From positions 1 through 64,000 of the forward strand of contig CAJMBK010000001.1 in the NCBI GenBank assembly GCA_905211645.1: 64,000 nucleotides of DNA, read 5' to 3'. The position numbers were made by a program, and so were the translations under genes. A model generated the notes under the pieces. That model ran no database searches, was not told the origin of the DNA, and was given only the letters and a program-made list of their open reading frames with translations. This stretch comes from an uncultured Caryophanales bacterium. Its GTDB lineage: Bacteria; Bacillota_I; Bacilli_A; RFN20; CAG-288. Positions 47,643 through 56,680 of the stretch are shown in pieces; position 1 is the stretch's first letter, and each line of letters opens with the position of its first letter.

Positions 47643-48438
47643 ATTATTTTCACTCATCGATAGATATCATGTTGTAGCCAAGAAATCTTTCGGTCAAAAC
47701 TTCTTATCTAACAAAGCAATAATTGAGAAAATTATTGGCTCTTTTGACTTCTCAAAATATGATTTAGTTTTGGAAATTGGACCAGGTTTAGGTGCCTTGA
47801 CAACATCTTTAATTAAGAAATCTGACAATGTTGTTGCAGTTGAATCTGACATCGAAATGTATGAAATCCTCAAAGACATCTTTAAAAATGAGAAGAATAT
47901 TCGACTCTTCCAATCCGATTTTAGAAGATTTGATGTCAGTCAATTGAAGTATGAAAATTTACTTATTATCTCCAATCTTCCTTACAATTTAACCAGTGAT
48001 TTAATCGCATATTCTTCAATGCAACATCCAAAAACAATGGGTTTCATGGTTCAAAAGGAAGTTGCAGAGAAATACACTTACAAACCAAATAAAGTTACAA
48101 ATGATGCTTTAGGAGCTTTTTTAAATATGATTGGTGATGTTACTATTGTTACTGACGTAGCAAAAACTGATTTCTTCCCTGTTCCTAAAGTTGATTCTGC
48201 TTTTATCAAAGTAGATAATATTCACGATGTTCATCCTGGATATTTGAATATTTTGAAGAAATTGTTCAAAGATCCAAATAAGACATTGAATAACAACATC
48301 AAGAATGGATTCGACAGTTCTTTTTTAGAAAAAGTTAAAGAATCCCATTCCGATTTAATGACATTTAGAGCAAGACAATGCTCCATCGACCAACTTAGAG
48401 AATTATGTTCATTCATTGAAAATAATACTGATAAATAA
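47632..48438 (+). CDS. rsmA: 16S rRNA dimethyladenosine transferase
   Basis: 268 residues from the ATG at 47632, chosen over an upstream TTG because GAGGAGAG lies at the right distance. It dimethylates A1518 and A1519 of 16S rRNA. The SAM-binding part shows AKKSFGQNFLSNKAI, LVLEIGPGLGALTTSL and VAVESD; the catalytic loop SNLPYNL is clear. The order tatD-rnmV-rsmA-ispE is standard for Bacilli. Confidence 0.95.
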   Translation: MEYRLFSLIDRYHVVAKKSFGQNFLSNKAIIEKIIGSFDFSKYDLVLEIGPGLGALTTSLIKKSDNVVAVESDIEMYEILKDIFKNEKNIRLFQSDFRRFDVSQLKYENLLIISNLPYNLTSDLIAYSSMQHPKTMGFMVQKEVAEKYTYKPNKVTNDALGAFLNMIGDVTIVTDVAKTDFFPVPKVDSAFIKVDNIHDVHPGYLNILKKLFKDPNKTLNNNIKNGFDSSFLEKVKESHSDLMTFRARQCSIDQLRELCSFIENNTDK

Positions 48439-48448
48439 GAGGTGACTT

Positions 48449-49345
48449 ATGATTATTCAAGCATATGCAAAAATCAATTTAGCAATTAACGTTTTAAATA
48501 AGAAAGAAGATGGTTACCATGAAATTGATATGGTTGCTATTCCTCTTGAAATGCATGATTCTTTGGAAATCTTCGAAGTTCCAAATAACAACCAAAGTTA
48601 CATCACTTCCGATGATCCAAACTTGGTCTGTGATGAATCCAACTTAGCTTTCAAAGCCTTAGCACTCTTTAGCAAACACTACGAGATGAAACGCTCCTAC
48701 AGAATTCATATCTATAAAAGAATTCCTACTGAAGCAGGTTTAGGTGGTGGATCTGCAGATGCTGCAGCTATCATCAGAGTCCTTTGTAAATTGCAAAAGA
48801 TCGATCCACTTTCTCCAGAAATCATCAAACTTGCACGCCAATTAGGTTCTGATGTCCCATTATGTTTGTACAATAAACCTTGCCATGTTCAAGGTACAGG
48901 TGAAATTCTTTCCGATATCGAACTTGCTAAATCTTTCTACGTTTTGGTTGTTAAGCCTAACAAAGGTTTATCCACCAAAGCTGTATTCCAAGAACTTGAT
49001 AGAGTTAGAGAAGAGAATAATCAACCAATTGAGCAAACAACTTTACTTCCATTAATTGATGAATTGCAAACTTCTAAACCTCTTGAAATCGATCATATCT
49101 TCAATTCACTTTTGCAACCTGCAATCAATCTCTGCCCAGAGATCAATGAAGTTTTAAATGAATTATCAACAAATAAATTCAAATACTACGGCATGTCCGG
49201 CTCTGGTTCTGCATGTTACGCACTTCATGAAGATAAGAAATACTTGGAAGAAGTTGCTAAGAAATTAAGAAATAAAGACTACGATGTTTTTGTTACATCG
49301 TTCTTAAATCACAAACAATTCCTCAAAAAACACAAAATTAAATAA
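48449..49345 (+). CDS. ispE: 4-diphosphocytidyl-2-C-methyl-D-erythritol kinase
   Basis: 298 residues of the GHMP kinase fold, acting in the MEP route to isoprenoids. It starts AYAKINLAINVLNKKEDGYHEIDM and carries the phosphate-binding loop PTEAGLGGGSADAAA and the late GMSGSGSACYAL motif. The gene implies an MEP pathway elsewhere in the genome. It ends the tatD-rnmV-rsmA-ispE unit at a terminator. Confidence 0.95.
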   Translation: MIIQAYAKINLAINVLNKKEDGYHEIDMVAIPLEMHDSLEIFEVPNNNQSYITSDDPNLVCDESNLAFKALALFSKHYEMKRSYRIHIYKRIPTEAGLGGGSADAAAIIRVLCKLQKIDPLSPEIIKLARQLGSDVPLCLYNKPCHVQGTGEILSDIELAKSFYVLVVKPNKGLSTKAVFQELDRVREENNQPIEQTTLLPLIDELQTSKPLEIDHIFNSLLQPAINLCPEINEVLNELSTNKFKYYGMSGSGSACYALHEDKKYLEEVAKKLRNKDYDVFVTSFLNHKQFLKKHKIK

Positions 49346-49348
49346 GCT

Positions 49349-49374
49349 AAATCACCTGAAAAGGTGATTTTTTT
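49349..49374 (+). terminator. Terminator after ispE
   Basis: AAATCACCT and AGGTGATTT form a tight stem with a GAAA loop and run into TTTT. Confidence 0.95.
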
Positions 49375-49453
49375 AACATTTCAAGTGTTTTCTTTTGGCA
49401 ACATGTAGAATATAAAATTTCAAAAAAGTAAAATATCCTTGTAGGAGATTAAC

Positions 49454-50425
49454 ATGTTAGAAAATACTTTATTATTCACTTTATCCGCTAACAAAGAATT
49501 AGGCAGAAAGGTCGGAGATTTACTTGAACAACCTGTTTACAATGTTGAGGTCAAGAAGTTCCCAAGTGGTGAAATCATTGTTGAGCCCCCATTCTCAGTC
49601 AGAAACAAAAACATCTTCATCATCCAATCAACATGCCCACCAGTTAACGAAAATTTATTTGAATTATTCGTTTTTATTGATGCGTTGAAGCGTTCTTCCG
49701 CTGGCACAATCAACTTAGTTGTTCCTTATTTTGGTTATGCAAGACAAGATAGAAAGGCAAAACCAAGACAACCAATCACCTCTAGGTTAGTTGCAGACTT
49801 ATTAGTCACAGCAGGTTGCCACAGAATCATCATCTTAGATTTACACGCTCCACAAATCCAAGGTTTCTTTAACTGCTTAGTTGACGAATTGACAGCAATT
49901 CCACTTCTTAGCAAAACCTTACAAGATGATAAGTCTATCAATAAAGATAATGTCGTTATCGTTTCACCTGACCACGGCGGTGTTAATAGAGTCAGAAAAG
50001 TTGCTGAATACCTCGATGCTCCAATTGCAATTATTGACAAACGTAGAAACGAAAAGAACGAACCAGAAGCCATGAATATCATCGGTAATGTTGCAGGTAA
50101 AGATTGCATCATGGTTGATGATATGGTCGATACAGCAGGTTCTGCAGTTGTTGCTTGCAGAGCTCTTAAAGCAGCTGGTGCAAAAAAGATTTATCTTTGT
50201 GCAACTCATCCAGTTTTTTCAAATCCTGCAGCAGAAAGATTATCCCATGGTGACTTTGAGAAGATTTTTGTCACAGATTCCATCCCATTAAGCGATGAAA
50301 TCAAGAACTTAGGTATCGTCAAAGTTGTCAGCTTATCTAACATGATTGCTGAAATCATCAAACGTATTGAAAATGGTGATCCATTATCAGTCGTTTATGA
50401 TATGTACGTTAAAGTCCAAAATTAA
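49454..50425 (+). CDS. prs: Ribose-phosphate pyrophosphokinase
   Basis: 323 residues, making PRPP from ribose 5-phosphate and ATP. It has the ATP-binding region FPSGEIIVEPPFSVRNKN, VVPYFGYARQDRKAKPRQPIT with the flexible loop, VIVSPDHGGVNR and the PRPP loop MVDDMVDTAGSAV. Single gene with its own ribosome site (GGAG) and terminator. Confidence 0.96.
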   Translation: MLENTLLFTLSANKELGRKVGDLLEQPVYNVEVKKFPSGEIIVEPPFSVRNKNIFIIQSTCPPVNENLFELFVFIDALKRSSAGTINLVVPYFGYARQDRKAKPRQPITSRLVADLLVTAGCHRIIILDLHAPQIQGFFNCLVDELTAIPLLSKTLQDDKSINKDNVVIVSPDHGGVNRVRKVAEYLDAPIAIIDKRRNEKNEPEAMNIIGNVAGKDCIMVDDMVDTAGSAVVACRALKAAGAKKIYLCATHPVFSNPAAERLSHGDFEKIFVTDSIPLSDEIKNLGIVKVVSLSNMIAEIIKRIENGDPLSVVYDMYVKVQN

Positions 50426-50450
50426 TTACAAACTTAAATATTTCACTCAA

Positions 50451-50476
50451 GATTAACCGTAAGGTTAATCTTTTTT
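50451..50476 (+). terminator. Terminator after prs
   Basis: GATTAACC and GGTTAATC enclose GTAA and run into TTTTTT. Confidence 0.95.
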
Positions 50477-50542
50477 ATTACTTAAATTATCAAATAGATA
50501 TGATTGAAATAAAATATTATTACTTAAAGTTAAGGAGAAACT

Positions 50543-51427
50543 ATGAAGAAAGAACCAGTTATTAAATCTACATTATCCTACGGAAATTTGAAACTACATC
50601 ATATTAGAAACAACCGTTTTAAATTTAATCAAGACCGTATTGTCAGAGTCTTATTACCTGAAGATTACGATCCAAATGGTGAAAAATATGAAGTAATCTA
50701 CATGCTCGATGGTCAAAATCTTTTTGATAGAAAGACTGCACAATACCACATGGAATGGTGCATGGATGAAATTGTTAAAGATAAGATGCAAACAGAGGGT
50801 ATTCGTCCTAGAATCATCGTCGGTTTAGATTGTGGTGATGATAGAATTCCAGAATATCTTCCTTTAATTGTTTCAAATGAAGAATTGCAAAAACAAAAGT
50901 GCAAAGAATCCTATGTAAAGAGACAGGAAAACTTCAAAGAAGATTTCGATCTTTTCAAAGCAAAAGGCGATATCACATTCGATTATTTAATTAACGATGT
51001 CATACCATTTGTTGAAGAAAACTACAACGTCAGAACCGACAGAGAAGGTAGAACTTTCGGTGGTTCTTCCATGGGTGGTTTGATGGCAGTTTATGCTTAT
51101 GAACATTACTATGAAATCTTCAAGAATTACATCGCATTCTCAATTGCATTCCCTATTTTGAAATACATCACTGGTAAGGATGAAATCTTCAAGGATTTCT
51201 GCTCCAAGTTTGAAGTTCATAAAGAAAATAGAATCGCAATCTGCGTTGGTGGCAAGGAATTTGAAGCTGATTTCACACCTTACTACAACGAATTCACTAA
51301 GTTACTTAGAGAATTAGGTTTGGATGATACAAATTTATTCACAGTTTTCGATCCTAAAGCATTTCACAACGAATATCAATGGTGCAAGGCAATGCAACTT
51401 GCATACGTTTGGTTCTTCAAGAAATAA
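50543..51427 (+). CDS. Alpha/beta-fold esterase (esterase D/enterochelin-esterase family)
   Basis: 294 residues. The nucleophile elbow FGGSSMGGLMAVYA and YMLDGQNLFDRK after a beta-strand start match the PF00756 esterases; a late FHNEYQW gives the His. No signal peptide is visible, so it is cytoplasmic. These enzymes hydrolyse varied esters (acyl-glycosides, S-formylglutathione, siderophore esters); the substrate is unknown. It stands as a single gene with AGGAGA before the ATG. Confidence 0.85.
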   Translation: MKKEPVIKSTLSYGNLKLHHIRNNRFKFNQDRIVRVLLPEDYDPNGEKYEVIYMLDGQNLFDRKTAQYHMEWCMDEIVKDKMQTEGIRPRIIVGLDCGDDRIPEYLPLIVSNEELQKQKCKESYVKRQENFKEDFDLFKAKGDITFDYLINDVIPFVEENYNVRTDREGRTFGGSSMGGLMAVYAYEHYYEIFKNYIAFSIAFPILKYITGKDEIFKDFCSKFEVHKENRIAICVGGKEFEADFTPYYNEFTKLLRELGLDDTNLFTVFDPKAFHNEYQWCKAMQLAYVWFFKK

Positions 51428-51452
51428 ATCTAAATATTGTTACAAAGAAAAT

Positions 51453-51483
51453 GGGTAGCCTGGAAAATTGGCTACCCTTTTCT
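51453..51483 (+). terminator. Terminator after the esterase gene
   Basis: GGGTAGCC and GGCTACCC pair around TGGAAAATT and run into TTTTCTT. Confidence 0.95.
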
Positions 51484-51512
51484 TAATTTGGAGTTTTTAC
51501 TATATGGAAAAG

Positions 51513-52145
51513 CTATCTGGATTTGAGATATCTAACTAATGCAGCTCTGTCTCGGATGACAACCTTCTTATATTGCTTATCAACAATTCCTCTATCGATA
51601 AGTGTATGCAATGTCTTGTAAATAATCTGTCTGGAACAGGAGATTGAGATTGCAATGTCGTTTAAAGTTAATGGAACGGAATCGGAATTGTGATTCTCGG
51701 TGTAAATAAGAAGGAATTGAATGAATCTTTCCTCAGATGATAAGAAGGAGATATTCTGGAATTTATTTGTTAATGTTTGGACATAACCGAGTAGATTCTC
51801 ACAAACATAAGTCTTGAAGTCTTTATTGGTCTCATAAAGTTGAGCAACAATATCTAAAGGAAGTTGTAAAACCTTGCAATCGGATAAGGCTTCAGCTTGG
51901 CTGCCTCTTGCAAACTTATTATCCATGAAGGAAAAGTCGCCGAAACATTGATTTTGTGAGTAAACAAGAAGGATGATTTCTCCACCTTTTTTACTGATTA
52001 AAACCTCTTTTACTCTGCCTTTTAAAACGATGTAAAAGAAATGACTTCCGGAGAATTCATTGAAAATTAAATCACGTGACCTGTAGTTTTTAATGTACCC
52101 GTGGTACTTGGTGGTCAAAGTCTGAATCAGTATTTCCTTGTTCAT
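51513..52145 (-). CDS. Crp/Fnr-family transcriptional regulator
   Basis: 210 residues: a cyclic-nucleotide-binding-like beta barrel (about 25-110; FFYIVLKGRVKEVLISKKGGEIILL, then FGDFSFMDNK) and a C-terminal winged helix (about 150-205; LTLNDIAISISCSRQIIYKTLHTLIDRGIVD). No N-terminal Cys set for an FNR iron-sulfur cluster is present. The PRSAT-like cAMP-binding segment is replaced by ARGSQAEAL, so cAMP is unlikely; the effector is unknown. It is divergent from the ABC exporter pair and is the natural candidate for its regulator. Confidence 0.88.
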   Translation of the reverse strand: MNKEILIQTLTTKYHGYIKNYRSRDLIFNEFSGSHFFYIVLKGRVKEVLISKKGGEIILLVYSQNQCFGDFSFMDNKFARGSQAEALSDCKVLQLPLDIVAQLYETNKDFKTYVCENLLGYVQTLTNKFQNISFLSSEERFIQFLLIYTENHNSDSVPLTLNDIAISISCSRQIIYKTLHTLIDRGIVDKQYKKVVIRDRAALVRYLKSR

Positions 52146-52159
52146 ATTTCAATTTTAGC

Positions 52160-52207
52160 AAATATGTCAAAAATTTTACATATTTTTCAAATGAAAATTA
52201 TTATAAT
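52160..52207. promoter_or_regulatory. Dyad AAATATGT-10-ACATATTT with a TATAAT element for the ABC exporter
   Basis: A perfect 8-bp inverted repeat with a 10-bp spacer lies at 52160-52185 between the divergent Crp/Fnr gene and the exporter; TATAAT (52202-52207) sits 17-22 bp beyond. Position and symmetry suit a Crp/Fnr dimer site, though the half-site is not the classical TTGAT or TGTGA. Confidence 0.5.
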
Positions 52208-52234
52208 ATTGCACTCAGTGAGGAAAGTGAATCT

Positions 52235-54100
52235 ATGTCTAATTTAAATCAGAAGTCGATCGATCTTTCTAAACAAACTGTCGGTGTCAGAAGAGTTGTC
52301 ACTAAGGAGGAAAGAAAAGAGGCCTTCAAGTATTATAAACAAGCTTTTAGACCTGCTGCAAAATACTTCTTTTTAGATATATTTTTCGTCATCATCGATG
52401 TTGTTTTCGAATTATCGATTCCATTCGTATCAAGAAATGCACTCGATTTGATTGAAAACGGAATTACAACCTCAGAGCAGATGAACATCGTATATTTAAA
52501 CGTTTTATACATGTTCTTACTCGCAATGGCTGGTTTAGGTTCTGGTATCATGATGATGAGATGTGCGACCAAAGCATCAACAGTTTTCATCAACGAATTA
52601 AGAAATTTATTATTCAAACAAATTCAACAATTTTCATTCAAGAATCTTGACCATTTTGAAGTTGCTAGTTTGGTCACCAGAATCACTGTTGACTGCAATA
52701 ACTTAAGAATGTGTATTTTCATGGGTGGAAGAATGGGTCTTAAGTCACCATTCTTAGTTATTTTTGGAACATTATTCATGTTCTTAATTAACCCAATTCT
52801 TGCAGCAATTGTAATGGGCGTTAGCTTAATTATTGTTGCAGTTATCTTCTTTATCATCTACAAATCTTCTTCTCTCTATGCCTTAACTCAAGTTAAATTA
52901 GACAACTTAAACAGAGAAATCGAAGAAGATTGTAATGGTATTAAAGAGATTAAAGCCTTCGTCAGAGAGAAATATGTCTCCGACAAATTCAACGAAACAA
53001 ATACTTCCTACAAAGAAACTAGCGTTAAAGTTTTCTCATTAATTAACGTCAACATGCCAATCGTTGTCCTTGGCTTGAACTTAGTTTCTGCAATTATCAT
53101 CTACTACGGTGGCATGAATTTAACTGAACCTGGTGCAGTTTTATTTGGTTTACATATGAAATCATCCGATATCTCTGCATTCTCATCTTACTCAGTTACA
53201 TTCTTAATGTCATTCAACTTCATGTCCGTTTTAGTTAATCAACTCGTTAGAGCTAGAGCCTCTAAACACCGTTTGGATGAAGTTTTCTCTGAGAAAATTG
53301 ATATTCCTTACGAAGAGAAACAAAAGGTTGGTGACTTTGATCCTAACGTAGTTGAAGAAGGTTCTATCCAATTTGAAAACTGCGGATTATCATATTCGAA
53401 TGATTTGGATAAACTTGCAGTTGGACCAGTTAACATCTCTATCAAACAAGGTGAAATTGTTGGTATTATCGGCGGTACAGGTTCCGGTAAAACCTCATTA
53501 ATTTCACTCATTCCCCGTTTGTATGACACCACTATCGGTTCCTGTAAGATCGATGGTCACGATGTTAAAGATTATTCATTACAAGCATTAAGAAGTTACA
53601 TCGGTGTTGTCACTCAAAAGAATGTTCTTTTCTCTGGTACAATTAAAGATAATGTTAAATGGGGTAAGCCAGATGCTACCGATGAAGAAGTCGATGAAGC
53701 ACTCAAACTTGCTCAAGCATACGATTTCGTTTACGGATTTAACGACAATGTTAACACCATTGTTTCACAAGGTGGTAAATCTGTTTCCGGAGGTCAAAAA
53801 CAACGCTTAACAATCGCTAGAGCACTTATTAAGAAACCTAAGATCTTAATCTTGGATGATGCAACAAGCGCTGTTGATACAATCACTGAAAGTAAGATTA
53901 AACAATGCTTCTACAATGAATTGAAAGATACAACTGTCTTACTTATCGCACAAAGAATTTCATCCGTTCAAGATGCTGATAAGATCATCGTTTTGGATGA
54001 TGGTCAAGTTGTCGGTTTAGGTAAACACGACGAATTGTTACAAAATTGTGAAGTTTATAAGGACATCTACAACTTACAGAAATCGGGGGTTAGTGAATAA
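52235..54100 (+). CDS. ABC exporter, subunit A (degenerate ATP site)
   Basis: 621 residues: six membrane segments then an ATPase domain. Walker A GGTGSGKTSL and the signature VSGGQKQRL are intact, but the Walker B glutamate is Asp (ILILDDATSAVD) and the switch His is Gln (LLIAQRISS). Together with the partner, which has a normal Walker B and His but a poor signature, this forms one active and one degenerate ATP site, as in heterodimeric exporters such as TM287/288 or TmrAB. Export of drugs or lipids is typical. It overlaps the partner by 1 bp. Confidence 0.92.
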   Translation: MSNLNQKSIDLSKQTVGVRRVVTKEERKEAFKYYKQAFRPAAKYFFLDIFFVIIDVVFELSIPFVSRNALDLIENGITTSEQMNIVYLNVLYMFLLAMAGLGSGIMMMRCATKASTVFINELRNLLFKQIQQFSFKNLDHFEVASLVTRITVDCNNLRMCIFMGGRMGLKSPFLVIFGTLFMFLINPILAAIVMGVSLIIVAVIFFIIYKSSSLYALTQVKLDNLNREIEEDCNGIKEIKAFVREKYVSDKFNETNTSYKETSVKVFSLINVNMPIVVLGLNLVSAIIIYYGGMNLTEPGAVLFGLHMKSSDISAFSSYSVTFLMSFNFMSVLVNQLVRARASKHRLDEVFSEKIDIPYEEKQKVGDFDPNVVEEGSIQFENCGLSYSNDLDKLAVGPVNISIKQGEIVGIIGGTGSGKTSLISLIPRLYDTTIGSCKIDGHDVKDYSLQALRSYIGVVTQKNVLFSGTIKDNVKWGKPDATDEEVDEALKLAQAYDFVYGFNDNVNTIVSQGGKSVSGGQKQRLTIARALIKKPKILILDDATSAVDTITESKIKQCFYNELKDTTVLLIAQRISSVQDADKIIVLDDGQVVGLGKHDELLQNCEVYKDIYNLQKSGVSE

Positions 54101-55962
54101 TGGCAAAAGTTATAGCAACCACTAGAGGCGAAAATTTTAGAACCAAGCCTAAGAACTACAGAGAAACTGTAGGTAGAACCCTCAGATATTTAGGTTCAGC
54201 AAAATGGATGTTTATCTTCGTTATTATCGCTTCACTTGTTGAAGTTACGCTTAACGTTGGTGGTACATTCATGATCAAAATTGTTCTTGATAGTATTGTA
54301 AAACCTATCAATGAAGGAACCATGGAAAGAATAACCCTTCTTTACACCTTCTTAATTATGATTGGTTGTTATCTTGTTGGTTTCTTCTTCAACTTCGTTC
54401 AAGCACTTCTCATGGTTAGAATTGCTCAAACCGCAGTTAAGAATATGAGAAATGAACTTCTTAATAAATTGATTAAGATGCCACTCTCATTCTACGATGT
54501 TAATACTCATGGTGATATCATGTCTCGTTTCACGAACGACATTGATATGATCAATGAGTTATTCACAACATCATTCATGGAAATTATGACTTCAGTATTC
54601 ATCATTACTGCTGTCACAGTTTGTATCTTCATCTTAAACTGGATTCTTGCTTTAGTTTCCATGGTATTTATCCCACTCATGGTTCTTTCCATTCAATACT
54701 TCACCAAAAAGAGTAGAAAAGAATTCCATGAAACTCAAATTTCATTAGGTAAGCTCGAAGGTTATTCTGAAGAAATCCTCGCTGGTCAAAGAATTGTTAA
54801 ATGCTTCAATAAAGAAGAAGATTCCATTGAAACATTTGCTGAGATTAATAAAGAAGTTAATGATCACTCCTACACATCTAACTTTAACTCAACATTGACC
54901 ATGCCTATTGTTAATAATTTAACATCAGTTAACTATGTTCTTTGTTGTTTAATCGCTGCTTTGTTACTCTTCTATGGAGTTACACTTCCTGGTGCTAGCG
55001 TTACTCCTGGTGTCTTGATTTCATTTATTGCATTCACAAAGCAATTCAACAGACCTTTAAATAGAATCACACAACAGATTCCTTCAATTCAAATGGCTCT
55101 TGCTGGTGCAGATAGAGTTTACGCAATCTTGGATACTGAGACTGAAGTAGAACATGATGATAATGTTTATCATTTGGAATACAAAGATAACACAGCATAT
55201 TGGGTTGGTGAAAATGAATATATCAAAGTTAAAGGTGATATCAGACTCTATGATGTCGACTTCAGCTATGTTAAGAATCAACCTATTCTTCAAGATTTGT
55301 CACTCTATGCAAAACCTGGTCAGAAGATTGCCTTCGTTGGCGCTACTGGTGCAGGTAAGACAACAATTACAAACTTACTTACACGTTTCTACAACATCGA
55401 TAACGGTTTAATTACTATCGATGGAATTGATATTTCTAAGATTGATAGATATTCATTACGTTCCACAATGACTCTTGTTTTACAGGAGACTCACTTATTC
55501 ACCGGAACAATCATGGATAACATCCGTTTTGGTAGGTTGGATGCAACTGATGAAGAATGTATTGCAGCCGCTAAGATTGCTCATGCTCATAGTTTTATTA
55601 AAAAGCTTCCAGATGGTTATAATACCATTATATATGGAACTAATGATACTTTGAGCCAAGGTCAAAGACAGCTTCTTTCCATCTCCAGGTGTGCTGTTAA
55701 CAATCCTCCTATTCTTATCCTTGATGAGGCTACATCTTCAGTTGATACCAGAACTGAAAAACTTATCTCTAAAGGTATGGATGAGTTGATGAAGAATAAA
55801 ACAACCTTTGTTATCGCTCATAGATTGTCAACAGTTAAAAATAGTAATGCTATCATGGTTTTAGACCATGGCAAAATCATCGAACGTGGTGACCATGATG
55901 ATCTTATCAATCAAAAGGGTGTTTACTATTCACTCTGTATGGGAACAACAAAATTAGAGTAA
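54100..55962 (+). CDS. ABC exporter, subunit B (catalytic partner)
   Basis: 620 residues: six membrane segments (for example YTFLIMIGCYLVGFFFNFVQ, IFILNWILALVSMVFIPLMV), then the ATPase with Walker A GATGAGKTTI, Walker B ILILDEATSSVD and switch VIAHRLST. Its signature is LSQGQRQLL instead of LSGGQ, so it supplies the catalytic Walker B while borrowing the signature of subunit A. The pair is transcribed together and ends at a terminator. Confidence 0.92.
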   Translation: MAKVIATTRGENFRTKPKNYRETVGRTLRYLGSAKWMFIFVIIASLVEVTLNVGGTFMIKIVLDSIVKPINEGTMERITLLYTFLIMIGCYLVGFFFNFVQALLMVRIAQTAVKNMRNELLNKLIKMPLSFYDVNTHGDIMSRFTNDIDMINELFTTSFMEIMTSVFIITAVTVCIFILNWILALVSMVFIPLMVLSIQYFTKKSRKEFHETQISLGKLEGYSEEILAGQRIVKCFNKEEDSIETFAEINKEVNDHSYTSNFNSTLTMPIVNNLTSVNYVLCCLIAALLLFYGVTLPGASVTPGVLISFIAFTKQFNRPLNRITQQIPSIQMALAGADRVYAILDTETEVEHDDNVYHLEYKDNTAYWVGENEYIKVKGDIRLYDVDFSYVKNQPILQDLSLYAKPGQKIAFVGATGAGKTTITNLLTRFYNIDNGLITIDGIDISKIDRYSLRSTMTLVLQETHLFTGTIMDNIRFGRLDATDEECIAAAKIAHAHSFIKKLPDGYNTIIYGTNDTLSQGQRQLLSISRCAVNNPPILILDEATSSVDTRTEKLISKGMDELMKNKTTFVIAHRLSTVKNSNAIMVLDHGKIIERGDHDDLINQKGVYYSLCMGTTKLE

Positions 55963-55967
55963 AGTTT

Positions 55968-55998
55968 AAGGCGTGCTTCGGTACGTCTTTTCTTTTGT
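55968..55998 (+). terminator. Terminator after the ABC exporter
   Basis: AAGGCGTGC and GTACGTCTT pair with two G-U around a TTCG tetraloop and run into TTTCTTTT. Confidence 0.85.
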
Positions 55999-56075
55999 TT
56001 CACAATGTGAATTGATTTTTCACATCATGTTTATCTTTTCTTTTGTAAAATATTTTTAGTTAAAGGAGCACGATT

Positions 56076-56263
56076 ATGAATTTCTCAGAAAAACTTAAAA
56101 ACCTAAGAAAAGATAAAGCTGTGACTCAAGAAGAACTGGTTAATCAATTTTTGTCTCTAGAACTTTAATCACAAAATATGAAAACGGAACTGTTTATCCA
56201 ACAAAGGATAATGTAGAAAAATTAGCTTTGCACTTTAATGTACCTATTTCATATTTACTTTAA
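56076..56263 (+). pseudogene. XRE-family helix-turn-helix regulator, frameshifted
   Basis: From the ATG at 56076 (ribosome site AAAGGAGC) the frame reads MNFSEKLKNLRKDKAVTQEELVNQF and stops at 56168. The -1 frame then gives FVSRTLITKYENGTVYPT, KDNVEKLALHFNVPISYLL to a stop at 56261-56263. Joined, this is a complete 60-residue XRE DNA-binding domain. One missing T in the TTTTT run explains the break. The run (CAATTTTTG) is not a classical slippery heptamer, so loss of function or a read error is likelier than programmed shifting. The stop overlaps the ATG of the next gene (TAATG). Confidence 0.75.
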
Positions 56264-56556
56264 TGAGTTTTATTCCCTTTATTCAAAGTAGTTACTATGA
56301 TTACTCACAAGGATTACCACCACAAGTAGTTACAACTTACAATTCACCAATCATGCTTACTGTTAGAAATGGGAATCCTATCGCAATTATTACTTTAATT
56401 ACATCAGTTGCTAACGCAATTTTCTCAATCCTTACAATGCGTTTTAAGAATAATGTGTGGCTAAAATTAGTGAATTATGTTCTTTTTGTTATTAACATTT
56501 TCTTAATAATATTCTCAATGGTATTTGCTATTTCTTACTCTACCAATAATTTATAA
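56263..56556 (+). CDS. Small membrane protein coupled to the XRE gene
   Basis: 97 residues. A soluble, aromatic start (MSFIPFIQSSYYDYSQG) leads to two membrane segments (IAIITLITSVANAIFSILTM and LVNYVLFVINIFLIIFSMVF). Such membrane partners, often fused to XRE domains, occur in Firmicutes and may sequester or sense for the regulator. The ATG overlaps the XRE stop. If the regulator is broken, this gene depends on other initiation and may be losing its role. No family name is known to me. Confidence 0.55.
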   Translation: MSFIPFIQSSYYDYSQGLPPQVVTTYNSPIMLTVRNGNPIAIITLITSVANAIFSILTMRFKNNVWLKLVNYVLFVINIFLIIFSMVFAISYSTNNL

Positions 56557-56680
56557 GACTTTGTTGTTCCAGTCCCATAAAAGGAACAATAATTTCTATT
56601 TCTAGCGTAAATAACCGGTTAAGAACATATTCAAATTTAATATAATGATAAAGCTTTGTATAGTTAGAAAGTAGATTTTT

